From the NCBI GenBank assembly GCA_025356475.1, contig JANXSX010000137.1:1-60406 (forward strand): a stretch of DNA of 60,406 nucleotides. The letters are read 5' to 3'. The stretch is from Isosphaeraceae bacterium (lineage in GTDB: Bacteria; Planctomycetota; Planctomycetia; Isosphaerales; Isosphaeraceae). This document shows positions 36,301-46,800 of this stretch, one piece after another; the first letter of the stretch is position 1; the number at the start of each line of letters is the position of its first letter. Made by a program: the position numbers and the translations under genes. The notes beneath the pieces were generated by a model. It did not search any database. It was given only the letters and a program-made list of their open reading frames with translations, and was not told where the DNA came from.

Positions 36301-37626
36301 ATGCGAGTCATCCTGGATGTCATTGAAGGGCCCCGCAAGGGTCGCTCGTTCGTCTTCGATCGCCACGATACCTTTATCGTGGGCCGGTCGCGGTTCGTCC
36401 ATTGCCCAATGCCCGAAGACTCTGCGCTCTCACGCGACCATTTCCTCATCGAAGTCAGCCCACCACGATGCGAACTCCGGGACCTGGGCAGCACCAACGG
36501 CACATATGTCAATGACACGAAAGTCGATCGCGCCAAGCTCTCGTCGGGGGATCAGATCTCCGCTGGGCAGAGTATCTTTCGTGTCAGAGTTGAGGACTCA
36601 TCTGGATTAGAGAGCGATGTCGTCTCGGGGCCATCGCCGGTTGTCACGAAGACACTGGCGTTGAACCTCGGCGGCCCGATGATCAATTGCAGCGGATGTG
36701 GCGCTGCGGCAACCCCTGGATCCGTCGGCCTTAGCCTTGGCGGAGACAATCCGCTCTGGTTCTGCGACACCTGCCGAGGCGATGTCGAGACATCCCCGCA
36801 ACCGGTCCCGCAATATACCGTGCTCCGGGAACTTGGCCGGGGTGGGATGGGGGTCGTATTTCAGGCGAGGCACAACGACGACGGGCGCATGGTCGCACTC
36901 AAGCTGATCGTCCCCGAGAGTGCGGCAACTCGAACCGCGATCGAACGATTTCTTCGCGAAACGAACGTCATTAGTCAGTTGAAACATCCCAACATCGTCG
37001 AATGGTATGAGCAAGGGCTGAATCGGGGGCAATTTTGGTTCGCGATGGAGTACGTGGCGGGGACGAATCTGGAATCGCTGGCCAACACCAACCCCGGTCA
37101 CTACCCGATCGACCAGGCTTGCCGGATGGCGTGCCAGATCTTGAAGGGACTCGATCATGCGCACAACCTGGGGTTTGTCCACCGGGACATCAAGCCCGAG
37201 AACGTGCTGATCGGCCGAACCCAAGACGGATTAGTCGCCAAGATCTCTGACTTTGGACTGGCCAAGAGTTATCGTGGGCTCGGCCTCTCCGCCCTAACCT
37301 TCTCCGGCGAGATGCGCGGCACGGTCCCGTTCATGCCTCCCGAACAGATGCTCGACTTCAAGACCGTTCTCCCATCAGGAGATCTCTATGCCACGGCGGC
37401 GACGTTGTACTATCTGATCTCCGGGCAGTTCATTTACGACCAGATCAACGACGGTGGCGATCTAATCCGCACCTTGCTCGAAGAACCACCCGTGCCAATC
37501 CGTAACCGTCGCCCGGAAGTCTCTGAGCACTTGGCTGCGGTGCTCGAGAAATGCCTCTCCCGCGCGCCCGCCGAGCGTTACCCGACCGCCGCCGCGATGC
37601 GGAAGGCCCTTCGTGTTTTCTGCTGA
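36301..37626 (+). CDS. FHA-domain / zinc-ribbon Ser/Thr protein kinase
   Basis: 441 residues with a GGAAGGAG site upstream. FHA domain at ~1-95: VGRS at 27-30, SRDH at 44-47, [12 protein letters not shown] around 61-72, the standard phospho-threonine binding set. A four-cysteine knuckle (C130, C133, C155, C158) separates it from the kinase at ~172-441: GRGGMGVVF loop, K201, HRDIKPEN (H294, D296), DFGL (317-320) and [10 protein letters not shown]. All catalytic residues are present, so it should be active. No membrane helix: cytosolic, unlike the kinase at 33343. FHA and kinase in one chain suggests binding to its own or a partner's phosphothreonine. Confidence 0.9.
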   Translation: MRVILDVIEGPRKGRSFVFDRHDTFIVGRSRFVHCPMPEDSALSRDHFLIEVSPPRCELRDLGSTNGTYVNDTKVDRAKLSSGDQISAGQSIFRVRVEDSSGLESDVVSGPSPVVTKTLALNLGGPMINCSGCGAAATPGSVGLSLGGDNPLWFCDTCRGDVETSPQPVPQYTVLRELGRGGMGVVFQARHNDDGRMVALKLIVPESAATRTAIERFLRETNVISQLKHPNIVEWYEQGLNRGQFWFAMEYVAGTNLESLANTNPGHYPIDQACRMACQILKGLDHAHNLGFVHRDIKPENVLIGRTQDGLVAKISDFGLAKSYRGLGLSALTFSGEMRGTVPFMPPEQMLDFKTVLPSGDLYATAATLYYLISGQFIYDQINDGGDLIRTLLEEPPVPIRNRRPEVSEHLAAVLEKCLSRAPAERYPTAAAMRKALRVFC

Positions 37627-37689
37627 GATCGGCCTGGAATTCAGTCAGCAATGGGCAAGGGTGAGCCCTACCCGACGGAGCACTCGGCA

Positions 37690-38598
37690 ATGAGCACCGC
37701 ATATGAACCAGGTTCGGCCTCTCCCTCACCAGCCCCCGAACCCGATCCCTGGCGCCACGGCTGGCGCTATGTGAAGGTTCACCTTCCCGACGGTTCCTAT
37801 GATCTCGATCAGGTGCCACTGACTCTTGAGGACGTGCTCCACCCTGAAGAAGGAGATCATAACTTGCATTGTGATGGGCACGACGAGGACTGCCGGTACT
37901 TGAAATCGGTCCTCAAGGCCCGGCTGGCCAATGATTCCTCGGCGCTAGTGCTCTCCGACTGCCGAGTGGATTTTGGGGCTCCCGGAGTTCGTCCTCTCGG
38001 CCCGGATGTTGCTGTGTTCTTGGGAGTTGGAAGAGTCAACGATTGGGTCACGTTCGATGTCGCCGCCGAAGGGGCACGCCCGGTCCTGGTGGTTGAAGTC
38101 ACTTCGCCGGATTACTGGAAGAACGACTTCATCAAGAAAGTCGATTTCTATCACCGCGCTGGAGTCCCCCTCTATGTGATCGTCGACTCGAATGAGTCCG
38201 CCTCGCGTCGAAAGATTGATCTTTATGCGTACCGGAATACCCCGGATGGGTATGAGTCGATCGAACTGACCGACCGTCGCATCTTGCTCGAACCCGTCGG
38301 CCTTTGGCTGGAAGTCACCGAGGGCGATGTGGGTGAGCGTGTCTCACTCTTCGACCCTGTTTCAGGGCGTGAATACGGCACCTACACCCAGGAATTCGCT
38401 CGAGCCGAAGCCGAGCAAACAAGAGCCGACATCGAACAGGCCCGCGCCGAAGCTGAGCAAACAAGGGCCGATGTCGAACAGGCCCGCGCAGATTCCCAAC
38501 AAGCCCGAGCCGATGCCGAGACCCAGTCTCGCCTTGAACTCGAGGATCGGCTGAGGAAGATGACCGAAGAGTTAAGACTTCTTCGAGAGTTGACCTAA
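37690..38598 (+). CDS. Uma2-family PD-(D/E)XK protein with coiled-coil tail
   Basis: 302 residues from ATG 37690; an upstream in-frame ATG at 37651 is less likely. The nuclease-like core shows VLSDCRVDFG, the acidic strand RPLGPDVAVFLG and a VLVVEVTSP motif, then FIKKVDFYHRAGVPLYVIVD, the Uma2 (DUF820) signature. The family is abundant in planctomycetes and cyanobacteria; enzymatic activity is not shown. The C-terminus (residues ~235-302) is a long coiled coil made of 14-residue AEAEQTRADxEQAR units, with a 42-bp tandem DNA repeat at 38404-38487. It probably oligomerises through this tail. No toxin or restriction partner is adjacent. Confidence 0.82.
   Translation: MSTAYEPGSASPSPAPEPDPWRHGWRYVKVHLPDGSYDLDQVPLTLEDVLHPEEGDHNLHCDGHDEDCRYLKSVLKARLANDSSALVLSDCRVDFGAPGVRPLGPDVAVFLGVGRVNDWVTFDVAAEGARPVLVVEVTSPDYWKNDFIKKVDFYHRAGVPLYVIVDSNESASRRKIDLYAYRNTPDGYESIELTDRRILLEPVGLWLEVTEGDVGERVSLFDPVSGREYGTYTQEFARAEAEQTRADIEQARAEAEQTRADVEQARADSQQARADAETQSRLELEDRLRKMTEELRLLRELT
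38404..38487 (+). repeat. 42-bp tandem repeat in the Uma2 gene tail
   Basis: Copies 38404-38445 and 38446-38487 each encode AEAEQTRADxEQAR. The differences are three or four bases. Confidence 0.85.
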
Positions 38599-38739
38599 CG
38601 ATTCGCAAGTCGCAGTGCGGTGTCACTAACACTCGCTCCACAGAGTCGGAGCGGCTACAATAACCGCTTAAGGCGAACGTGAGGGCCTCGTCCGAGGTCT
38701 GCGGTCCGCCGAGCCTTGTCAGGTGGAAGACGATCGATT

Positions 38740-39738
38740 ATGGCGAGCGGCGTCACTGCGAACACAGTTGAGATCGGCGGGGTCAAGCTCCACCTGAGTA
38801 CGGCGGATCGGTCCGAGCAGAGTTGGATCGGCCAGACTGAGGTTCTTCGACAACTGTTGGCATGTTGGCTCGTGGTTGACCCGAGTGATCGGCCTCTATC
38901 GCCTCGGCTTGTGGGTCCTCCCGGGATTGGCAAGACCACGCTGGCGATGGCTGCGGCCAAACTCCGTAAGCAGGCTCTTTATATCAACCAATGTACCGCT
39001 GACACGCGACCTGAAGATCTGCTCGTCACCCCGGTGCTCGCCGAGTCCGGCAAGATCGCCTACCATGCCTCCCCGCTGGTGACGGCAGTCATCACGGGAG
39101 GTATCTGCGTTCTCGACGAAGGGAACCGCATGAACGAGAAGAGCTGGGCAAGCCTCGCTCCGCTCTTGGACCATCGCCGTTATGTTGAGAGTGTGGTTGC
39201 CGGTATCACGATCCACGCCTCGCCGGACTTCCGCTGCTGCGTCACGATGAATGAAGATGAGTCCACTTATGAAGTTCCCGACTATATCCTATCTCGACTT
39301 CAACCAACCCTCACTTTGGGGTTCCCCGAGCGTGACGACGAGATGGCGATCCTCAAGTATCATCTCCCTTTTGCCGAGCAGGACTTGCTCGGGCTGACGG
39401 TTGAGTTCCTTCAGCAGGCCCACGAGCTTAAGCTCGACTTCTCGCCGCGTGATGGGATCAATATCCTCCGATTTGCCATCAAACGAATGGCCCAGGATTC
39501 GGACCATCCCCTCTCCAAAGATGAAGCATGGCTTGAATCACTCCGCTGTGTCCTTGGCGAAGAAGCCTCGAATCTAGACGAACTCGCGCGTCGTAAACGG
39601 AGAGCAATGGGGGGCCAACACTCACCGATGGGTCTAGGTGACCTCTTCTTCAGCCCCGACGATCCACTCCACCCGGATCTGGATTTTGACGAGGATGAAG
39701 ACGAAGACGAAGATGAAGACGAGGATGACGATCGATGA
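38740..39738 (+). CDS. MoxR-type AAA+ ATPase
   Basis: 332 residues from ATG 38740; a TTG eight codons upstream is in frame, but the ATG is more usual. Walker A is [11 protein letters not shown], Walker B is [12 protein letters not shown], followed by sensor-type [12 protein letters not shown] and a C-terminal lid with [11 protein letters not shown]. This fits the MoxR/RavA AAA+ group, ATP-driven assembly or remodelling chaperones. The end is strikingly acidic (a run of Asp/Glu of ~16 residues at the tail). It overlaps the next gene by ATGA, so the two products are likely partners. MoxR is normally paired with a VWA-domain protein, which is not here. Confidence 0.85.
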   Translation: MASGVTANTVEIGGVKLHLSTADRSEQSWIGQTEVLRQLLACWLVVDPSDRPLSPRLVGPPGIGKTTLAMAAAKLRKQALYINQCTADTRPEDLLVTPVLAESGKIAYHASPLVTAVITGGICVLDEGNRMNEKSWASLAPLLDHRRYVESVVAGITIHASPDFRCCVTMNEDESTYEVPDYILSRLQPTLTLGFPERDDEMAILKYHLPFAEQDLLGLTVEFLQQAHELKLDFSPRDGINILRFAIKRMAQDSDHPLSKDEAWLESLRCVLGEEASNLDELARRKRRAMGGQHSPMGLGDLFFSPDDPLHPDLDFDEDEDEDEDEDEDDDR

Positions 39739-41603
39739 GGCCCCCGAACGACTCCGCCGATCGCTTTCTGACGATCGGACCCAAAGTTCGCGTTCTCCCG
39801 ATCATCCATGGGTCCGGCGACTTCGCGATCTGTGTACGTGAAGAGTTGCTCAGTCGTTCCTATGATTGTCTGGCTGTTCCTCTCCCTCCCTCGTTCCAAG
39901 AAGATGTCGAAAACGCGGTTGAAGCTTTGCCGATCATCTCTGCTGTGCTCCAACGTGATCATCACGAGGGGTTCGATCAAGACGACGTCTCCGGCTTCAG
40001 CTACGTGCCGATCGACCCGTGCCAAGGCGTAATCGCCGGGATCCGCACCGCGATCGGCGAACGAATTCCCCGCGTGTTCATCGACCTGGAGACGACCTCT
40101 TTCGAAGCCCAGCACGCGGTCTTCCCCGATCCTTATGCACTCAAACGAGTCAAGCCGGAAGCATTCGCTGCGGCGGTCCTGCCGGCGATTCCTGTACCGT
40201 TACCTGGCCAACACGCGAACCGCATTGCCTGGATGGCTGCCCAGCTCCGGTATCTCGAAAAGCGTTATCGTTCGATTCTGTTTGTATGCTCATTGCTCGA
40301 TTGGCCCTGGATTCGTCAGGCCTACTTCGATCCCCCCAAGCCGTTTGAACCCGACGACTTTGAGCCTGCGATCCAAACCTACGGGGTCGAGCCCAAGACG
40401 CTCACCTTTCTCCTCGGCGAACTTCCGTTCGTAACCGCGCTCTATGAACGAGGGCGTCGCGAGCTAACCGACGACGACAACCTCTCCGTCGATGGCGTCA
40501 AGGAGATGCTTCTGGCCGCCCGAGAGCGATTGAAAAAGACCCTTCCCAAAGTTGCCCAACGGATCACGCCCCAGCTACTTTCGGTTTACTTTCGATACGT
40601 TCGGAACCTCTGTTTGATGGATCGAAGGCTGACCCCCGACCTCTATACCTTGATTGTAGCAGCCCAACAAACGGCAGGTGACGACCTGGCCCGGGCTCTC
40701 GTCGAGGTTGCACGAACATATCCGTATGTCGATTTCGATGAAGATGGCTCGAATCTTCGCATGAGCATCGATCGTGGCGAGGTTCCCGGCTGGGGTACGT
40801 CACCTCTCGTGAGCCGACTACCCGGTCAAGCCCTAACTTGGCGGACCCTCGAACTGCGGCCCCAACCTCCCGAACGCGATCGGAGGAGTTGGACCAAGCA
40901 GTGGGACCCCTACGGTATGTGCTCCTGGCCCCCCGAGGATGAGCGGATCGAGAGTTTTCAGCGCCATGTACGCGACCAGGCCAAAGCGATTCTCGGGGCC
41001 GACCTCGCACGTTCCGAGAAGTTTACATCAAGTGTTATGGATGGACTCGATATTCGTGAGACGTTGCGAAACTGGCACACCGGTGACTTGTATGTGAAAG
41101 TCATTCCCCCCAGTCGGGGCTCAGTCGATGCCGTTCTCTTCCTGTTCGATGTCCCCGCCGATCCCCAGCGTTATACGAACAGGACGACTTGGTACGCGGA
41201 GCACGGCGAAGAATCGACCCTTTCATTCTTCGCAACGGATCATATGATGGACATGGTCGGACCGGGAATCGCCCGTGCTGAATATGGCGGGGCTCTCTTC
41301 CTTTTCCCTCCCAGACCGATCCCCGATATTTGGACCAACGCGAGGTTTGACTTCGCCACCACCCTCGAAGAACGGTTGCTCGCAGGTGCTTGCTATCACA
41401 CCAAGGAGCGCCACGTGGCCGTGGTCTGCGCTAGTGCACCTCCTGCTTCCTGGCGGAAGATCGCCAAGCGCTATGGACGCAAGCTGGTTCACCTTCCTCT
41501 CAAACGGTTCGGTGGTCAGTTGATCGAGCGACTGCGGCAGTTTCATGTTCTCAATGGCAAGCATGTGCGCTCGTACGCCGCCGACTTTCTCAGAGATGCA
41601 TAG
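39735..41603 (+). CDS. Unrecognised 622-residue protein coupled to a MoxR ATPase
   Basis: 622 residues beginning at ATG 39735, inside the ATPase stop. N-terminus: [20 protein letters not shown], then [14 protein letters not shown], which looks like an alpha/beta start (strand-turn-strand) with a conserved HGSGDF. Next come [20 protein letters not shown] and helical stretches ([37 protein letters not shown]). The C-terminal 200 residues carry YADFLRD-type ends, [14 protein letters not shown] and many Trp. I do not recognise the family; resemblance to TraB/ChaN-like or DUF5682-like companions of AAA ATPases is only impressionistic. No VWA MIDAS (DxSxS) was found. It is probably the substrate or effector of the ATPase. 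Confidence 0.8.
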   Translation: MRPPNDSADRFLTIGPKVRVLPIIHGSGDFAICVREELLSRSYDCLAVPLPPSFQEDVENAVEALPIISAVLQRDHHEGFDQDDVSGFSYVPIDPCQGVIAGIRTAIGERIPRVFIDLETTSFEAQHAVFPDPYALKRVKPEAFAAAVLPAIPVPLPGQHANRIAWMAAQLRYLEKRYRSILFVCSLLDWPWIRQAYFDPPKPFEPDDFEPAIQTYGVEPKTLTFLLGELPFVTALYERGRRELTDDDNLSVDGVKEMLLAARERLKKTLPKVAQRITPQLLSVYFRYVRNLCLMDRRLTPDLYTLIVAAQQTAGDDLARALVEVARTYPYVDFDEDGSNLRMSIDRGEVPGWGTSPLVSRLPGQALTWRTLELRPQPPERDRRSWTKQWDPYGMCSWPPEDERIESFQRHVRDQAKAILGADLARSEKFTSSVMDGLDIRETLRNWHTGDLYVKVIPPSRGSVDAVLFLFDVPADPQRYTNRTTWYAEHGEESTLSFFATDHMMDMVGPGIARAEYGGALFLFPPRPIPDIWTNARFDFATTLEERLLAGACYHTKERHVAVVCASAPPASWRKIAKRYGRKLVHLPLKRFGGQLIERLRQFHVLNGKHVRSYAADFLRDA

Positions 41604-41641
41604 ATGAGTCAGGGTCCATACCAGGTGAAGGGGATGCATCA

Positions 41642-42652
41642 ATGAACGTGATCTTGCTCGCGGTGATCGTACTAACAGCCGATCCAGTGGCACTTGTTCC
41701 GTTCGAAGCACCCAAGTTCGGCGTCAAGACGGCGATACCCGTCGCATGGCCGATCGCCGTTCGTGAGCGAGACGACCGGATCTTTGTTGCCCTGATCCCC
41801 CAGAGCGATCCGGATCGACCGGGAGTCGTCGCCTGTGAGCTGGGGCTCGCCCCCGAGACACTCGACGAGTACCGAACACGCCTCGACGGAGCCGCCCAGC
41901 GGAACGTCCGCCCGGGGGGGAAGCTCACCCGCAACGAGGTCGTCAAGGCTTCCAACGGAGAACGGCTGGAAACCATTTGGGAATTCCAACCGCGTGGGGT
42001 AGGACTATGGAGAGAGCTCAGCGTTCGGGTCGTCGCCCACCGTCAGATGTACACATTCACTCTCAACGCCGACGAGAAAACCTATCCCGATGCCAAAGTC
42101 GCGTTTGATACGCTGATCGAATCCACGACCTTCACGGCCCCCAATACTGGGGCGACTGCCGATGCGAAGATCAAAGGGCGATGGTTGCAGCGTGAGTTTG
42201 GGTTCGCAATCGACCTCCCCGATGGATGGGCGCCGGTGCTTGCTCCCAATGAGGTGGCGCTCTTTTATGCGAATGGGTCTGCGCATGGAATCTGGTCCGA
42301 CAATGTTCTTGTGCTCGGCTCCGAGGGGCGTCCGATCGATCTCGCGGATGTGGCGAGGACACTTCCCGACCAGCTCCGTGAGGTCGAACCAAAGTGCGAG
42401 GTCGTGTCTTGCGGGCTCGTCGATCAGGGTAAGATCAAAGCGCTCGAAACGGTGGTTCGGACCCAGCGAGGCCCGTTCTCGATGACGGTGCTCGAACGCC
42501 GTTTTCGGGGAGAGAAGATCAATTATGAAGTCAAGTACACCATCGAATCCAAGCGGTTCGATGAACTTGCGCCCGTCTTGAGGAAGAATCTCGATAGCTT
42601 TGGTGAGCTGCCCGGAGGTCTCCAGCCAGGAGCCACCAAACGATCGGGCTGA
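41642..42652 (+). CDS. Exported protein with two DcrB/PsbP-like domains
   Basis: 336 residues. A short leader (MNVILLAVIVLTADPVALVPF) could be a weak signal peptide. Two halves look alike: FGVKTAIPVAWPIAVRERDD to DTLIESTTFTAP, and FGFAIDLPDGWAPVLAPNEV to LRKNLDSFGELPGG. Each has a 'strand then D(L)PDGW' start and a closing VRVV/FTLNADEKT strand set, the DUF1795/DcrB/PsbP pattern. Function unknown. It starts 38 bp after the 622-residue protein and may belong to the MoxR operon. Its end lies 12 bp from the convergent end of the lipid synthase cluster. Confidence 0.6.
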   Translation: MNVILLAVIVLTADPVALVPFEAPKFGVKTAIPVAWPIAVRERDDRIFVALIPQSDPDRPGVVACELGLAPETLDEYRTRLDGAAQRNVRPGGKLTRNEVVKASNGERLETIWEFQPRGVGLWRELSVRVVAHRQMYTFTLNADEKTYPDAKVAFDTLIESTTFTAPNTGATADAKIKGRWLQREFGFAIDLPDGWAPVLAPNEVALFYANGSAHGIWSDNVLVLGSEGRPIDLADVARTLPDQLREVEPKCEVVSCGLVDQGKIKALETVVRTQRGPFSMTVLERRFRGEKINYEVKYTIESKRFDELAPVLRKNLDSFGELPGGLQPGATKRSG

Positions 42653-42664
42653 GTCTGCAGTTCG

Positions 42665-43834
42665 CTATCGACTCTGCACTCGTACATATTCGCCATCGTC
42701 TTCTACGTGCAGAGGAAACAGAGCCTTTCGAAGCAAGGCGTGTGACTCTCCCTCTCGCCAGCTCACGAGTGAGGGATGCACCTTCTGAGCGTGCGCAACA
42801 TGCTCCTTGACGGCAATCTGACGGCAAAGATCACTCTCGGGTCGGGTATCAAAGACCGCAGCCATCGTGCCTGGAAGCCAGTCAGATTCGGCCACACTCG
42901 CACGATGAAGGATCGTCGTTTGTCCCTCGAAACGACTCAAGGTGACGCCGGGGACATAGCGATTATCGCGGAGGAAGGCAACGCGATCTTCGGGCTTCGA
43001 CCGACCCAGAGGTCCCATCGGAAGGCAGACCTCTTCGAGGACCAGCTCACCCCAGAGACGTTCTCCATCAATCATCGCAATGTTGATGAGAACACGAGCA
43101 GGTGCGGATCCCACTTTGGAATGAAATCTGGCTTCGCAACAGATGGGTCGATCTGTTGGTGGTGGACCGTAAAAGCGAATCTCACGTATCGAGAGCGGGT
43201 AACTCGCGACGCCAGTCCCGACTTCCGGGCACCATTGACCGAGCGCATCATGGGGAATGCCATGAGTCGTGGCGTCGAGTAACCCGGGATTCAATCGCCC
43301 CGTAAATACAGAGCCCGCCGACGGATCCAAGGTATATGAGGAACCTCGTGAACCCATACGTAGGCTTGTCAAATATTGAAATGCCAACCCGTGGAAGAGT
43401 TGACCACTCCGATACGGAGAGGGCTGATCCACTCCAGCTTCAAGGGAGGGTGGGGACGGGGGGGAGAGTGGCCAGGATTCACTGAGTTGGACAGAACCGG
43501 TTGCGATCAACTCCCAACCGTTGCCACGTCCTGGCGTGTCGGCCAGAAGTCGGACCTTGATCTCGTCATGTGTCGAAATCATCGATTCTGTTCGAAGCTT
43601 TCTCGGTCGGTCGCAGATCAACCATCGGAAGGCGCGAACGTCTCGAAGGCCAACGACGTGAAATCCCGATTGAGCTGTGTTGGCAGCATCGGCGAGCAGT
43701 TCGGCCAGGTAGGTCATCGGCAGCGCAGGGAGCACGTAGGTTGGGCAATGGTCCCGAACCCACGGATGCTCATCAGGGTCAAAATCAAACTCGACGACCT
43801 GGGGAGCGGTCGGAGTTGGTGTGTCCGTTCCCAC
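42665..43834 (-). CDS. Stand-alone PKS-type dehydratase with short C-terminal extension
   Basis: 389 residues from GTG 43834, 5 bp after the stop of the large synthase upstream. Residues ~13-280 form a double hot-dog PKS-type DH: HPWVRDH with catalytic H29 (DHC, VLPALPMTY) and the acid D187 in LLDATTH (DxxxH form). Both catalytic residues are present, so it should be active. The last ~100 residues read SDWLPGTMAAVF, then CRQIAVKEHVAHAQ and HPSLV, a pattern faintly like the WxxKEA end of a phosphopantetheinyl transferase, but the N-terminal PPTase motifs are missing. It is the last gene of the operon and probably supplies an extra or trans-acting dehydration step. Confidence 0.78.
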   Translation of the reverse strand: MGTDTPTPTAPQVVEFDFDPDEHPWVRDHCPTYVLPALPMTYLAELLADAANTAQSGFHVVGLRDVRAFRWLICDRPRKLRTESMISTHDEIKVRLLADTPGRGNGWELIATGSVQLSESWPLSPPSPPSLEAGVDQPSPYRSGQLFHGLAFQYLTSLRMGSRGSSYTLDPSAGSVFTGRLNPGLLDATTHGIPHDALGQWCPEVGTGVASYPLSIREIRFYGPPPTDRPICCEARFHSKVGSAPARVLINIAMIDGERLWGELVLEEVCLPMGPLGRSKPEDRVAFLRDNRYVPGVTLSRFEGQTTILHRASVAESDWLPGTMAAVFDTRPESDLCRQIAVKEHVAHAQKVHPSLVSWREGESHALLRKALFPLHVEDDGEYVRVQSR

Positions 43835-43839
43835 TTGGA

Positions 43840-46800
43840 TTACTTCACCGCGACGGTTGTTCGGGCGTGCTGATGTTTACCTATGATACGCATGCCGATC
43901 TTGCCAGCGGTGTAGATCCGCAGCCCGTCGCACCAGAATGAAGCTTCGGCACGAACGAAGGCGTGATCGTCCTCCGTGCCAACCTCGGTGATCTCGGCGG
44001 TCACTGTGATCGCTTTGTTGGTCGGAACGACCTGGCCGCGAAACTTCCAATCGATCTCTCCGACCCCGATTGGCTCGAATCGAGGTTCAAAGCGATCCTT
44101 ATGCATGCCCGTACTAAGCATGTGAAACTGCAATAGTTGTGCCATGGCTTCGATGCCAAGGCTGCCCGGTTGAACGGGATCTTGGAAGAAGTGGGCCTTG
44201 AAGAACCACTCGCCGGGCTGGACATCCTTTTCAGCGCGAAGGGTGCCTAGGCCAGCTCGACCACCCTGTGGGTCTGTGTGAGTCACACGGTCGAGCATCA
44301 GCAGTCGACCACGATCAAGCCCGCAAGAACCGTTGAAGTATTCTGGGGGGCGACTTCGCAGGTCGATGACGGAACCCTTGGGGGCATCAAAGACAGCCTT
44401 GGCGGCTGCATCGAACGGGGCCCCAACCTGCTCCACCAGCGAGGCAGGGGGGAAGAAGCCGAACATGGTTTTCAGCGAAAAGATCGGTCGATCGCCTTGC
44501 GTGCATTCCACCTGAAACGCAGTCAAGGTGGTGGCACCCGACCGCGACAGGCTCGTCAATGTGGAACGTGTGATCAACTTACCACCATTGGGGATCACCG
44601 ACCCGTGGATCTTGCCTGAGCCGTCAAGGTTGCGGAACCGCATCTCTTGAGGAGAATGCGCTGCACAGCCCACGAACGATGCCAGCCACCCGCAAGGCTG
44701 CAACGCGGCTTCAGTGAGCACAGAGATAGGCATCGCCTGGTTGTTGGTGTCGCCGAAGTACCATTCGCTTGGCGTCACATCGAGCTCGGCCTCGACCGAG
44801 ACGCCGGCTTTGATTTGCCCAGGCTCGCTGGGCATCTTGGTGACTCGACTCACGAAGTGGTAGGGTGGGGCGGGGAGTCGAGGGACACCAATCGGGCTAT
44901 CAAAACGCGAGTACATAACGCCAAAAGCATCACTTGGGCGTCCTAAAGCACACGCCATCATCGCCGCGTGGTCACCCCGAACATCGCCTGCGGTCGCGGC
45001 TCGTCCGGGTTCCTGCTCAACCCCGAACATTGTTGGATCATCATTTAGAGGCCATGCGGGGGTCAAGCGAATGCCCATCGCCCGGCAGTGGAAGGCTTTA
45101 AGGCCATCGACAGAGCAGAGGACATCCGCTTTGAGGGCTGGCTCATCACCATCGACAACGGACTCGACAAAGACTTCATAGGTTAGCACGCGTGAGCGCG
45201 GAATGACTTGACCACGGCAACGCATCTTGAGTTCATGACTAACGAGTGGCTCGAATCGCCAGCCATCCCGGTCGATTGTCAGCCCGAGGCTAGTCATATA
45301 GATGGCTAGAGCCTGCATGCAGCCGTCGAACATCAGCGTTCCAGGCATGCATGGGTCGTTCTTGAAGTGGCCGGGGAAGAACCAGGAATTGGGCGTGATA
45401 TCGAGTTCTGCGTGGAGGTAACCCCGCCCCCACGGGCCGCCGGAATGATCGAGTTTGGTCACTCGATCAATCAACATCATCTCACCACTGGGGATGCCTG
45501 GAGTGCGTGAGTGGGGCGCAGCGCGTTCGAAACCGGGTCCAAAGCACGTGTACGCATTGCCTGATGCAAAGGCCTGGAGATCTTCCTTAGAGAGCGAGCT
45601 TTTATTGAGTGCGACGAGGGGCGGATCGAGCCTGGCACTCGTGTCATGCTTACCCGTCTCGGCGTCCCAGAGGACCCCTTCCGAATCATCGAGTTCAGCC
45701 TGGGTAAAGAAGCCTGCCTGGCCGTTGCGGACGCTCATCCGCAGCTTCCCATCAACATAGCAATCGTAGTGGAAGAAGAAGAGACGGATCTCTCCGGTCC
45801 GAGCATGCCCGTCGAGGTGGATATCGTAGTGAAGCGTCTCGCCAGGCTTTGCCAGCGGCCCATGATAGGTCAAGTCGCAGCTCAGCAGGCGATACCGGCG
45901 CGTGCCACGCACCAGGAAATCGACACCTAGGTATGAGATCAAGAGAAGGTCCGCTTGACCCGACTCGATCATGATTCCTGGTGGCATCCGACCGTGGTGT
46001 AAGTACCATGAGTCGGCTCGAACGTCGGTCTCAGTCGAGATCGAGCCGGTCCCCATCGAGCCTGCTTCCGCAACAAGGCCGACAACACGATCGGCCAGGA
46101 GTAACGGCGGCATCGGCATCCGCACTTGGATCTCGTATTGATCTTGCTGAGTAAACAAGGGTCCGAATACATCTGAGATCTTGCCACCAGCCATATGTTC
46201 AAGCTGGGCTCTGCTGAGCGTCAATCCTTGACTCGGCAATGGCTTGCCGGGTTCAACAGCCATAACGACCGGTGTCGGCGGAGTCGGTTTAACGACCGGC
46301 ATCGGTGTCGGACGCGACAACTCGTTTCGGACTGGCGGAGGGACAGGGGGTAGGGGAGGCGCGATTGGTTGTGATCGCTGGACTGGGAAGGGTGTTCGTA
46401 CCGAGGTGGGGACAGGTCGAGAAGTTCCTATGTTTGCCAGATTCCGCGTCGTCGCGAGGAATGAAGACTGAGCGTCTGCCATCGCCGCCAGCCAACTGCG
46501 GTGGGTTGCGGTCACTTCCGAAGTGAGGCTGTTGGCCGTGCCCAAGGGGGCTGATGCGACCGGTGCGGGCACGAACGGACGATCCTGTCTCGGAACAGGT
46601 CGAGCCGTTGAACCGTTCGTATGCGCTGCCGGTACCGGCCCGACCGATTGAACCCAGAGATCATCCACAGGTGGTAATATAGGAGGCACGGGCATTTCTT
46701 CCATATCAAGATCAAGCTCAATGTATGCGTTGAGCTTTGGTTCCGGCATCATCGTATCGGCGGCGAGCGGAGCGGAAGGGGCGGGGATGACCACCTCGGG

